Assembly (NCBI GenBank): GCA_032716605.1 | Contig: CM064495.1 | Coordinates: forward strand, 24,211,760-24,275,759 | Reading direction: 5' to 3' | Length of the DNA: 64,000 nucleotides | Source: Paralithodes platypus | Lineage: Eukaryota; Arthropoda; Malacostraca; Decapoda; Lithodidae | Shown: positions 1 to 9,079 of the stretch, piece by piece | How the letters are laid out: each line of letters opens with the position of its first letter | Position numbering within the stretch: position 1 is the stretch's first letter | Position numbers and translations under genes: made by a program | The notes under the pieces: generated by a model | Seen by the model: only the letters and a program-made list of their open reading frames with translations | Told to the model about the DNA's origin: nothing | Databases searched by the model: none

Positions 1-193
1 ACAGTCTCCCCATGTATGAAGGTGTCTATTATTGTCTAGTTTAGCACTTTGATAGAAGTTTACAAAACAGTAATTTGTATTCGCATATTACAAAGGAGTA
101 CAACGGAAAACAAACAACAACAGATCTACTGATCCTTACAAAGCTGCTTGTATCTAACCTACCTAGTCAATGTGGGAACATTTTGTTGGGAGG

Positions 194-711
194 CTATTCA
201 TTTGTAAACGCAGTTAATTGGAGGTTAAGGGCGAAATATTTATCAAGTCGATTTTTGAACGATTGAACAGTACATCATTCAATAACATTTCTAGGCAGTC
301 CATTCCATAAATCTACCACTTGATTGAAAAATAAAGGGTTTGCCTCGTGTGAATGAAAAGGTTTTCAAATGATCTTACAACTATTTCCTCTAGTGTAATT
401 CGATTGATCAATTGTGAAGTACTTGTTGACATGCATATTGTCAAGACCTTTCATAATTTTAAATACCTGAATTAAGTCCAATCTCAGCCTGCGCTTTGTC
501 AAACTAAAAAGATTAAACTCTTTTATACATTCTTCGTATGACTTCTTTCTAAGTCTAGGGATCATATTAGTTACTCTCCTCTGTATTCTCTCCAGTTTAT
601 CTATGTCTTTTTGATATGGACACCAAACATGTACGCAGTATTCTAGATGAGGGCGAACCAATGAGTTGTATAAGGTGAGAATAACGTCTTCGGATATGTA
701 TTCGAATGAAT
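194..711 (-). pseudogene. LINE reverse transcriptase C-terminal fragment (relative of LINE D)
   Basis: Only the 3' end of a non-LTR retrotransposon ORF2 is left. Translation on the minus strand gives the post-catalytic 'thumb' pattern SLVRPHLEYC, then LERIQRR and NLFSLTKRRLR, which aligns with the same stretch of LINE D near 20.7-21.0 kb (VRPHLEYGVQ, LESVQRR, NLFSLKKRRLR). After a TGA at about 363-365 the reading shifts frame and continues through WNGLPR to a stop at 194-196, so there is at least one frameshift. Identity to LINE D is only moderate, so this is an older or sister copy. It ends three bases from a TTAACCCC sequence, as if cut by the neighbouring TTAA element. Confidence 0.8.
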
Positions 712-740
712 GATTAACCCCATGAGGATTATGAGGATTT

Positions 741-1127
741 TTAGCCCCTTCAGCACCAAGACGCCTTTTTTACCTTTGATTCTGGCTAAAATTAGATAAT
801 TTTATGCAGCTTAAGAAGGACATATGCTATTAAGAGGGTATATTGAGATCGTATTTACCCATTTGAGTTGTAGAGGTAAATTATATACTAAAGAAAATTA
901 TTTAATGATAACCATAATATGATGAAAATTGCGTAATGGCGGTGAAAAGGTTCATTATTCTGGCTATAATTATACGACTGTATTCAGTGTAGGAAGGATC
1001 CATAGGAGTCAGGGGCATAGTTGAGTTCGTTTAGACCTATTATTAGGTATTTCCTATGCTATATAAAATCGTCTAATAATAGCCAGAATGAAAGTATGAA
1101 AGGTGCCCTCGAATACGAAATGGTTAA
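741..1127. mobile_element. TTAA-type miniature inverted-repeat element (387 bp)
   Basis: The ends are inverted copies: the left starts TTAGCCCCTTCAGC and the right end, read in reverse complement, starts TTAACCATTTCG. In both, exactly 38 bases separate the terminus from the shared motif ATTCTGGCTA, which is followed by an ATTAGA(C/T) run. Further copies of the motif lie inside, at about 957 and in inverted form at 1068-1088. The TTAA ends and the CCC start fit a piggyBac-like, non-autonomous element. Another TTAACCCC at 714-717 makes the left boundary slightly uncertain. Confidence 0.65.
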
Positions 1128-1528
1128 GAGGTTAAGGGGAGATTTTCACTTAAGGGGCATTTTTTCTGGAGCCCGTTCTCCCTCATGTTTAGCCCCATTA
1201 ATGTTGATATGTTAAGACGTTAGCCCTATTACTTTGACAATTTCAAGACCTTTCGCCCCTTTTTGGTCAAATTTTAGACCTTTCGTGCCATTTAGATGTC
1301 GATTTTTTTCCTGGCGATCGATAGCGAGCCTGTAATTTATGAGGAACCGGCTATTGGCCGGGACCTTTTTGTACCGAAAAATTTGCAAATTTATCTCGAA
1401 GGGGGTTCTTGGGGGTGTTTGTTTAAGCTTGATGGAGATCTAGGGAGCAAACTAAAAAAAAAATCCCCTTAAAGTAGGTTAGACCATTAATTTATTCTCA
1501 TTCATTCTAAGCATTAACGTTCTGGTGG
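1128..1528. other. No gene seen
   Basis: AT-rich intergenic sequence. I see no coding signal, TIR pair or tandem repeat. Confidence 0.5.
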
Positions 1529-1736
1529 TTAACCCTTTTAGCACGATATCGTAATTTTATATTTTTGTCTGGTTACCACGATTTTCTTTTGCATATACTC
1601 TTTATCTAGGACTCAAAAGGGCAAATACCTAACTACCCAATCTGGATAATACAGGACCTTCTTAAACTGCATGAAAACGTCCAATTTCAACCACAATGAA
1701 AGGTGTAATAAGGAATCATCGTACTGAAGGGGTTAA
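1529..1736. mobile_element. TTAA-type MITE (208 bp)
   Basis: TTAA lies at both ends (1529-1532 and 1733-1736). The left terminus TTAACCCTTTTAGCACGAT pairs with the reverse complement of the right terminus, TTAACCCCTTCAGTACGAT. An internal stretch near 1610-1665 (AAATACCT, TACCCA, AGGACCTTC) matches the interior of the 22416-22612 element, so the two belong to one family. There is no coding capacity. Confidence 0.75.
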
Positions 1737-1802
1737 TAGAGCCAGTCCTCCACAGCATTCCTCCCTGTTTAATGTCCTGGTAACTGTACAATACATGAGG
1801 TT

Positions 1803-1856
1803 ATAATATATATATATATATACAGTATACAACACAGTATATATATGGTATATAAT

Positions 1857-1918
<62 letters not shown>
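1803..1918. repeat. (TA)n microsatellite with short interruptions
   Basis: Almost continuous alternating T and A, broken by short ACAGTATAC-like steps. Open frames reading YIYIYI here are an artefact of the repeat. Confidence 0.95.
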
Positions 1919-1920
<2 letters not shown>

Positions 1921-1975
1921 TGCGTATGTTTGTATGAACGTGTAGGGTAGGATAGGGGGTGGATACACTGAACAC

Positions 1976-2097
1976 TTAATTGTAACATAAATGGTATGGT
2001 ACACATAAAGTGTTCTTCCGTTTATCTGTTCAAATTAGAACAAATAAACGATTCAACACACTTTATGTGTACCGGTACCATTTTATATTACAATTAA
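1976..2097. repeat. 122-bp foldback bounded by TTAA
   Basis: Two arms of about 60 bp meet at position 2036/2037 with no real loop. The left arm holds TTAATTGTAACATAAATGG and TACACATAAAGTG; the right arm holds CACTTTATGTGTACCGG and TTACAATTAA. The arms carry several mismatches, so this is not a recent hairpin. TTAA at both ends (1976-1979, 2094-2097) matches the other TTAA elements in the window. Confidence 0.75.
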
Positions 2098-2240
2098 CCC
2101 TCTCGCATTCTTACGACGCGATCGCGTCATAACGACAATAGCCCAAGAGTGACCGTATGACGCAATCACGTCATAATGCCACCTGTTAGTTAGAAATATT
2201 CGCCAAAAATAAGTTTATGACGCGATTTTGACGCAATTTG
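2098..2240. repeat. Degenerate GACGCGATCGCGTC repeats
   Basis: Three diverged copies of a self-complementary motif: GACGCGATCGCGTCATAA near 2115, GACGCAATCACGTCATAA near 2158 and GACGCGATTTTGACGC near 2218. The first contains a perfect 14-base palindrome. It directly follows a TTAACCCTCTCGCATTC terminus at 2094 and may be sub-terminal sequence of a DNA element. Confidence 0.5.
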
Positions 2241-2740
2241 GACTGGTAAGTTAGGCATCAGTAAGTTACAAAAGGAGTATCTAGCAACCCCATAGCGTCC
2301 CTCTCTGAGAAGCCCGGGCCTTTGTTAACTCAGTAGTTTCCCGGCCCCCAGACTGTGAGGCAGGGTCCCGGCCCTTTAAATTCTTGGCTCCCTCCCTCTG
2401 GTCCACCATGCCTAGCTATAGGCAGGCAATTTGGATTATTTCATCTACCCAGTGAAAGTGTTTAGTGAATAATTCGAATTATATATGTATATAAAATGTT
2501 ACTTGTGACTTTTGGTGACTGAGGGGAGTGAATCTTGGTTAACCCCTTGAGTATTGATGCAATTTTGTCTAGGTATCATTGATGATTTTACACTATTTTT
2601 TGCTTGAAAGACAAATATATTTATCAATAAATACTGCCTATGAAATAAATACATTATAATCACGAAGATGTCACAGGAATGCTTACAGGAAGTACGGTAA
2701 GTACTCTATGGAATTTTAGTTATATTACAGTATATGCCTA
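2241..2740. other. No gene seen; lone TTAACCCC terminus
   Basis: Mixed-composition intergenic DNA. A single TTAACCCCTTGAGTATTG sequence near 2538 resembles the left end of the 7528 element, but I found no inverted partner nearby. Confidence 0.4.
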
Positions 2741-2755
2741 TGTATATTATATATA

Positions 2756-2807
<52 letters not shown>

Positions 2808-2809
<2 letters not shown>

Positions 2810-2850
2810 CAGCCCCAAGGCCCCAAGCAAGGCCAAGGCCCATAATAGAG
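2808..2850 (-). repeat. Retroposon 3'-end fragment, copy 1
   Basis: On the minus strand this reads GGCCTTGGCCTTGCTTGGGG and then GGGGCTGTT, matching the 3' part of the complete retroposon at 7654-8057. Only about 43 bp remain. Confidence 0.6.
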
Positions 2851-2900
2851 TATTTGTATTATTATTTTATTTTGTATTTTATTTATATTTTTATTTTATT

Positions 2901-2931
<31 letters not shown>

Positions 2932-2949
2932 AACAAAAAAATTGTATTG

Positions 2950-3022
2950 TTCCTGTTCCCCAGTGTGTCTAGCGGAACAGCCCCAAGGTCCCGAGCATGG
3001 CCAAGGCCCATAATCGAGTATT
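2950..3022 (-). repeat. Retroposon 3'-end fragment, copy 2
   Basis: Same 3'-end family: on the minus strand GACCTTGGGGCTGTTCCGCT, then ACACACTGGGGAACAGGAAC. It is embedded between T-rich and TA repeats. Confidence 0.65.
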
Positions 3023-3135
3023 TGTATTATTATTATTATTTTTTTTTTATTTATATATTTTTTTTTTTTTTTATTATAGTTTTAATTTATTTTCTTTTAT
3101 TTATATTTATATTTTATTTATTTTATATATACCCA

Positions 3136-3262
<127 letters not shown>

Positions 3263-3265
3263 TTA

Positions 3266-3345
3266 TTGTTCCTGTTCCCCAGGGTGTCTAGCGGAACAGC
3301 CGCGCAGTCCCGAGCAAGGCCAAGGCCCATAATCGAGTAGGCCTA
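3266..3345 (-). repeat. Retroposon 3'-end fragment, copy 3
   Basis: Same family and orientation as the two preceding copies, with a poly(A)-like tail on the minus strand (the T run at 3246-3264). Confidence 0.65.
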
Positions 3346-3464
3346 TTTGTATTATTTTATTTTTTATTTTATTTATATTTTTATTTATTTTATTTATTAG
3401 TTTTAATTTATTTTCTTTTATTTTTATTTTTATTTTTATTTTATATATATATATACAGTATATA

Positions 3465-3556
<92 letters not shown>

Positions 3557-3683
3557 TATATACTTTATATATATATTGTAATGCCCTCGAAAATGTCCCG
3601 CACCCACAATAATACTAACCCGAGTTGACGTCAGGTATAGCGTAAAATAGTCGTAGATGGTAAGTCCAATAAACTCATCACGT

Positions 3684-3913
3684 GACAATGAAATGCTGGG
3701 TGTGAAGGGAATTCATGGTCTCCTGAAATATCCCCAGGCTACCTTTAGGATCAACTTTTCCTGGTACCTGGCGCGGGGTACGAACCTCTGAAGGGAATTT
3801 AACCCCCCTAAAAACCCACAGGTTTTGAGATGCCTTGGGTGGGGTTCGAACCCTGGTTAGTGACCCAACCATCACCACCAGGCCCGCGCGCTAACCCACT
3901 GTACTACCACGGA
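3684..3913 (-). mobile_element. tRNA-derived SINE-like unit, copy 1
   Basis: The minus strand carries a good internal RNA polymerase III promoter: an A box TAGTACAGTGGG (3895-3906) and a B box GGTTCGAACCC in reverse complement at 3843-3853, about 53 bases apart. The rest is a tRNA-unrelated body ending CATTTCATTG. The tRNA-like part has extra bases between the boxes and no fitting acceptor stem, so I call it SINE-derived and not a tRNA gene. The first copy abuts the left TIR of the surrounding element. Confidence 0.65.
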
Positions 3914-4240
3914 CGTACTAAAAGTATAGCAACCTTAGTCCAATTTTTTTTTAAGAACCAGGTGATAGTCTCGTGGTGTTATCACGTGATGAGTTTATTG
4001 GACTTACCATCTACGACTATTTTACGCTATACCTGACGTCAACTCGGGTTAGTATTATTGTGGGTGCGGGACATTTTCGAGGGCATTACATTACATCCTT
4101 CTTTAACTAGGCTAGTCCCTAGCCTATTTTAAGGTCGTAAGGTATCGTAGCTGTATCACCTCAGCAATCTCAATATTGTTGGTATAGGGTTCGCGTGACG
4201 GGTGCTCCACGTAGCTACCTGGGCACGTTCCCTAGCTGCC

Positions 4241-4470
4241 ACCAATGAAATGCTGGGTGTGAAGGGAATTCATGGTCTCCTGAAATATCCCCAGGCTACC
4301 TTTAGGATCAACTTTTCCTGGTACCTGGCGCGGGGTACGAACCTCTGAAGGGAATTTAACCCCCCTAAAAACCCACAGGTTTTGAGATGCCTTGGGTGGG
4401 GTTCGAACCCTGGTTAGTGACCCAACCATCACCACCAGGCCCGCGCGCTAACCCACTGTACTACCACGGA
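4241..4470 (-). mobile_element. tRNA-derived SINE-like unit, copy 2
   Basis: Near-identical to copy 1, shifted by 557 bp; B box at 4400-4410. It spread by tandem duplication of the surrounding unit and not by separate retroposition. Confidence 0.65.
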
Positions 4471-4797
4471 CGTACTAAAAGTATAGCAACCTTAGTCCGA
4501 TTTTTTTTTAAGAACCAGGTGATAGTCTCGTGGTGTTACCACGTGATGAGTTTATTGGACTTACCATCTACGACTATTTTACGCTATACCTGACGTCAAC
4601 TCGGGTTAGTATTATTGTGGGTGCGGGACATTTTCGAGGGCATTACATTACATCCTTCTTTAACTAGGCTAGTCCCTAGCCTATTTTAAGGTCGTAAGGT
4701 ATCGTAGCTGTATCACCTCAGCAATCTCAATATTGTTGGTATAGGGTTCGCGTGACGGGTGCTCCACGTAGCTACCTGGTCACGTTCCCTAGCTGCC

Positions 4798-5027
4798 ACC
4801 AATGAAATGCTGGGTGTGAAGGGAATTCATGGTCTCCTGAAATATCCCCAGGCTACCTTTAGGATCAACTTTTCCTGGTACCTGGCGCGGGGTACGAACC
4901 TCTGAAGGGAATTTAACCCCCCTAAAAACCCACAGGTTTTGAGATGCCTTGGGTGGGGTTCGAACCCTGGTTAGTGACCCAACCATCACCACCAGGCCCG
5001 CGCGCTAACCCACTGTACTACCACGGA
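4798..5027 (-). mobile_element. tRNA-derived SINE-like unit, copy 3
   Basis: Third copy, again shifted by 557 bp; B box at 4957-4967. Confidence 0.65.
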
Positions 5028-5204
5028 CGTACTAAAAGTATAGCAACCTTAGTCCGATTTTTTTTTAAGAACCAGGTGATAGTCTCGTGGTGTTACCACG
5101 TGATGAGTTTATTGGACTTACCATCTACGACTATTTTACGCTATACCTGACGTCAACTCGGGTTAGTATTATTGTGGGTGCGGGACATTTTCGAGGGCAT
5201 TACA

Positions 5205-5822
5205 TATATATATATATATATATACAGGTATATATATATATATTTTTTTTTTTATTATTATTATTTTTTTTTTATTGTTCCTGTTCCCCAGGGTGTCTAG
5301 CGGAACAGCCCCAAGGTCCCGAGCAAGGCCAAGACCCATAATCGAGTATTTGTATTATTATTTAAAAAAATAAAATATTTATTTATTTGACTTATTATTG
5401 TTTTAATTTAATTTATTTTATTTATATTTTTATTTTATTTATTATATATATACCGGTTTTTTTTTGTATGTGCAATCATTCATTCATTGATTCATTCATT
5501 CATTAATTTCTCTTCTCCATTTCTCTTCTTCATTCACCCACCTTCATCATCAAAGTGGATATAGGCCTCCTGGGGAAACCACTCTAAAAAAATAATGAGT
5601 CAAGTGCAGTACCTCATTGAGTGGCTTGGAAATCTGCGCATATTTCTCTGGTTTGACACCTTGTATATATATACAGTACAGTATATATACAGTATATACC
5701 ATTCATTTTTTTGACATCTTGTATATATGTATATATATACCCGGTATATATATATATATATATACTGTATATATATACCCGGTATATATATATATATATA
5801 TACTGTATATATATATCTATAA

Positions 5823-5853
<31 letters not shown>

Positions 5854-5870
5854 TATTCATTACTTTATTT
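5205..5870. repeat. TA/T-rich repeats, retroposon tail copy 4 and an ATTC-rich patch
   Basis: Contains (TA)n at 5203-5240, a fourth minus-strand retroposon 3' fragment at 5276-5345 (CTGTTCCCCAGGGTGTCTAG on the plus strand), a short (ATTC)n patch near 5477-5515, and TA blocks with CCGG interruptions from 5660 to 5860. No gene. Confidence 0.75.
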
Positions 5871-7527
5871 GCGTGTACAATAGAATTATTTCTGAATTTA
5901 TTACTTGAAGATAACCTGGCTTTCTTGTTTTGTTTGTTCAGTGTCAACCCAGGAGCCATTTCCCTTCTCGTTGGAAAGGGTTGTGGCCCTACCAGGGAAG
6001 TAAAATTGACAACCTTCATGACTGACATGTGTTCTATGAACATTATAGAATTATTGGCAAGGCAAATTATATAAAAGTGTTGTATATTGTGGCAAAGATA
6101 TACAACTGTATAAACATTCTCATATATTGACATAACAATAATAATGCATGGAAACAATTGCGCACAGCTCGCGAACCAATTACGCTATATTATTTTGGTT
6201 TTCACCATTAGAGAGAGCATAATTTTCCAATTACGGTGATATAAACAGTAATATACGTATCCGAGCAAATAAAGCAACACCGAGGTGGGGGAACAGTGAA
6301 CGAGTGAAGCGTAAATATTTGCATTTTGGCTCTTCATTTCAAATATTCATAGAGCAAAAAGTATTTGTCGTAGGAACTTCTATTTTTTTTTTATTCTCTT
6401 CAGCATTATCTGCCGTATTCATACAGCCTAAATTGAAAACCATAGACATCGTAACAACGAAATAATTCGAACATGTTATAAACCATATCATGCAAAGTCA
6501 TACTTTTTTTGTTTTCGGTCACTGCTTGAGAACTATTGAAGATAGACAATTTCTGTTTTCAGATTTGGAAAGAGCAGAAAAATACTACTATTTGAGCAAA
6601 TAAAAATATATGGTCATCACTCACAATTTCGAGATAGGACGGTGTGAAGACAATTGCCCGGGAAATACTTTTATTCCGGAGTCGTTTACACTTTCATATT
6701 GCGATTTATTTACATTTTTTTTTTTTTGTATAATGTAGTATAGTTATTCCTCTTTCCATTGACATATGATACATCACAATAAACATAATTCTGGTGGATG
6801 GAAATACAGAAAAACACAAGGCTTCGAAAACTCGCCTGGCCGGAATATTTCAGGGCAAATTATAAAACGTCTTACCGTTTTCAACTAAAAAACTAAGCCG
6901 GATGCGAGAGTGTTAAGTGTTAAGTTTTACAGTGTAGGCACATGAGAAAGAGTTCTCAAAGGGTCGACTGAAGAAACGTGTCGGAAGGAAGTAGAAGGGT
7001 AAAAGGTGATGGATGTAGTTTCATATTAATGATTGTGTACAGTTGGCCATATACATTTGTATCCACTCAGTGATTTTATGTATGAGAGCAAAAATAGTAT
7101 GGTTGCTTTATGAGTGTGGATTCTTATGCAATCATTACCGGTACTTTATATGATCAAGTCACAGCTTCATAGCAAATTATTCTTGTACCGGTACATCAAT
7201 CGTACTATGTTTACTTCCATACATAAAATCACGGTGTGGGTACATGTTCATGTGGCCAACTGTGCTAGGCTACTCTTATTGTCCCTCATTCTTCCTGTTA
7301 TTTCCAGAGCCTTCTATTGCATTATGAGGCAGAGTTCCGCTTGGTGATAAGTGAGTGGTATTGTCAACAAACCCAAAGTTGCCTTAAGTTACGGTGAGGT
7401 GAGTGGCATTACAAACAAATACATTACCAACTTATGCCTTGACCATGACGTCATAACTTCCTCATATTCAGGAAAAGTAGACTATTAGTTATAATATCTG
7501 GCTATGATTTGTTGTCGTTTAGTAGCA
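5871..7527. other. No gene seen
   Basis: AT-rich intergenic DNA. GGATGCGAGAGTGTTAA near 6900-6915 is an inverted match to the TTAACCCTCTCGCATTC terminus at 2094, so it may be the right end of a DNA element later split by repeats. A 77-codon frame at 7114-7347 has no recognisable features and I do not call it a gene. Confidence 0.45.
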
Positions 7528-8159
7528 TTAACCCCTTGAGGATATTGACACATTTTGACAGTATATTCTGGCTATCATTAGACGATTGTATACCCCTTAC
7601 ATTGTATGTGGGAATTAACAGGGGAAAGAACTATCTTAATTAACCCTCTGATTGGTGATGGGCTGGTCTATCAGAGTGAGAGCTGAGCGATCTCTGCCAT
7701 ACCCATAGCTTACTCTGACTGTTCCTTTTACTTATATATCTTCTAGATCTCAAGTGACGCCGTCTTTTCCGTGGATTGACCTCCCTATTGCCAAGATTGG
7801 GAGCCAAAGCGTCACATTTTCCCCTTGCCTCTCAACTTTCCCTTCATAATTGCTGAGTGGCACAGGGCCTTGAGTGGGGCTTTGATTTCCCGGGCGTTTC
7901 CGCACCCTCCTCAGCTCCCTGCCTTAGAGTGGCTTCGGTCACCCGGGCTTTGTTAGTGGTAAGCAGGGAGAGTTTTGTGGGGGCGCTCGTTTATGGCCTT
8001 GACCTTGCTCGAGGCCTTGGGGCTGTTCGGCCAGACAGCCTGGGGAACAACAACAACAACCCTCTGATTTCCATACACCTGTCCTAATCTGAATATAATC
8101 GTCTAATAATAGCCAGAAAACAACAACAAAATGCGTAATCGTATCTTGAAAGGGATAAT
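7528..8159. mobile_element. TTAA-type MITE containing a nested retroposon
   Basis: The left end TTAACCCCTTGAGGATATTG and the reverse complement of the right end, TTATCCCTTTCAAGATACGA, form TIRs. Both lead after 37-39 bases into the TCTGGCTAT(T/C)ATTAGACGAT motif also found in the 741-1127 element. Without the nested 404-bp insertion the element would be about 215 bp, close to the other short TTAA elements. Confidence 0.7.
7654..8057 (+). mobile_element. Retroposon (SINE-like or truncated LINE) with 12-bp target duplication
   Basis: The direct repeat AACCCTCTGATT lies at 7642-7653 and 8058-8069 and brackets 404 bp that ends in GGGGAACAACAACAACAAC, an (AAC)n tail. Target duplication plus a tandem-repeat tail is the signature of target-primed reverse transcription. 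I see no clear A or B box, so it could be a SINE of unknown head type or a 5'-truncated LINE. Its 3' part is the source family of the fragments at 2.8-5.3 kb. Confidence 0.75.
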
Positions 8160-8423
8160 GGCTTGATGTCAGAATTAATTAAGGCTATGCCGATCAGAGG
8201 AAGATGGTGCCGTTACTGTTTTAAGTATCCGAGCCAAGAATCATATTTGTGTTGAGTTCTTATTATAATCCTAATACATAATTTTGACACAAATGATGAT
8301 ACCAAAATGAATAAAATGTGCACACTGTCATATCAGTAAAAGAAATCCTGTGACACTAACATGGAATAAAGCACTATACCGATTTAAAGAGATGTATATA
8401 TAAAAAAAAAAAAAAAAAAAAAT
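8160..8423. other. No gene seen
   Basis: AT-rich spacer ending in an A run at 8401-8420. Confidence 0.4.
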
Positions 8424-8588
8424 TATCACACGTATTGCCGGTGCTTTCAGTCGGCCCAAATTTGATTTCCTTCCTCTCAATCTGGCAACACTGCAGGTGA
8501 CGCAAGCCCCACAGAAAACGGAGATAGGTAAACAAATCGGGAGTTATTGTCATCGTGGTCTGAACAGTTACATCCAAAGGTTATGTAG
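8424..8588 (+). repeat. 165-bp dispersed repeat, copy 1
   Basis: Nearly identical to 22959-23122, including CACACGTATTGCCGGTGCTT and CCCACAGAAAACGGAGATAG. Both copies end at CATCCAAAGGTTATGTAG. No coding signal or TIRs; the class of element is unknown. Confidence 0.8.
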
Positions 8589-8589
8589 T

Positions 8590-8590
<1 letters not shown>

Positions 8591-8666
<76 letters not shown>
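8591..8666. repeat. (CT)n microsatellite
   Basis: Pure CT dinucleotide run. The DNA just downstream (8667-8725) reappears inverted at 15303-15380 with a GA run in the same relative place. Confidence 0.95.
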
Positions 8667-8668
<2 letters not shown>

Positions 8669-8751
8669 GAGATGAAATTGTACTAACTTAATTATTAACG
8701 TGATTTTTATATACCCTAAATCTATATATGTATATATAATGTCTTAAATGA

Positions 8752-8887
8752 TAAAATAAACTATTGGTCAAAAATATTCTGTGTGGCAGACTTTAAAGTG
8801 TTTGCTTTTATTGTACGGTTAAAATAAACTATTGGTCAAAATATTCTGTGTGGCAGACTTTAAAGTGTTTGCTTTTATTGTACGGTT
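8752..8887. repeat. ~68-bp tandem duplication
   Basis: Two adjacent copies of AAAATAAACTATTGGTCAAA through TTTATTGTACGGTT. They differ by a small indel in the A run. Confidence 0.9.
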
Positions 8888-8888
8888 T

Positions 8889-8889
<1 letters not shown>

Positions 8890-8955
<66 letters not shown>

Positions 8956-8981
8956 TAGACTCACACATAGGCTCTCTCTCT

Positions 8982-9011
<30 letters not shown>
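8890..9011. repeat. Compound CT/CA minisatellite, left part
   Basis: (CT)n then (CA)n with ATAGACTCACACATAGGCTC units. These are the same units as the array at 13367-14275 on the far side of LINE A. Confidence 0.9.
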
Positions 9012-9012
<1 letters not shown>

Positions 9013-9079
9013 CTGTAGGTCCTGTAGGTAGTAGTTGCAGGCAGTGTTGTCCGCCCGTGGTCACGCTGATGCGCCACCA

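Larger units (their letters stand above)
3577..5204. mobile_element. TIR element with internal 557-bp tandem repeats
   Basis: About 107-bp terminal inverted repeats (3577-3683 and 5097-5204) begin TGTAATGCCCTCGAAAATGT and lie inside TA microsatellite on both sides, consistent with a TA target. Between them a 557-bp unit is repeated nearly three times: identical markers occur at 3830, 4387 and 4944. Each unit ends in a right-TIR copy and each contains the SINE-like unit listed next. Near-identity between units shows recent amplification. No transposase is encoded, so the element is non-autonomous. Confidence 0.8.

Noticed and set aside
3830..3919. tRNA gene on the minus strand
   Set aside because: A and B boxes are good, but spacing and the missing acceptor stem, and its place in a tandemly repeated unit, fit a SINE-type derivative.
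7114..7347. Small protein gene of 77 codons
   Set aside because: No homology recognised, no neighbouring gene structure, and a length expected by chance.
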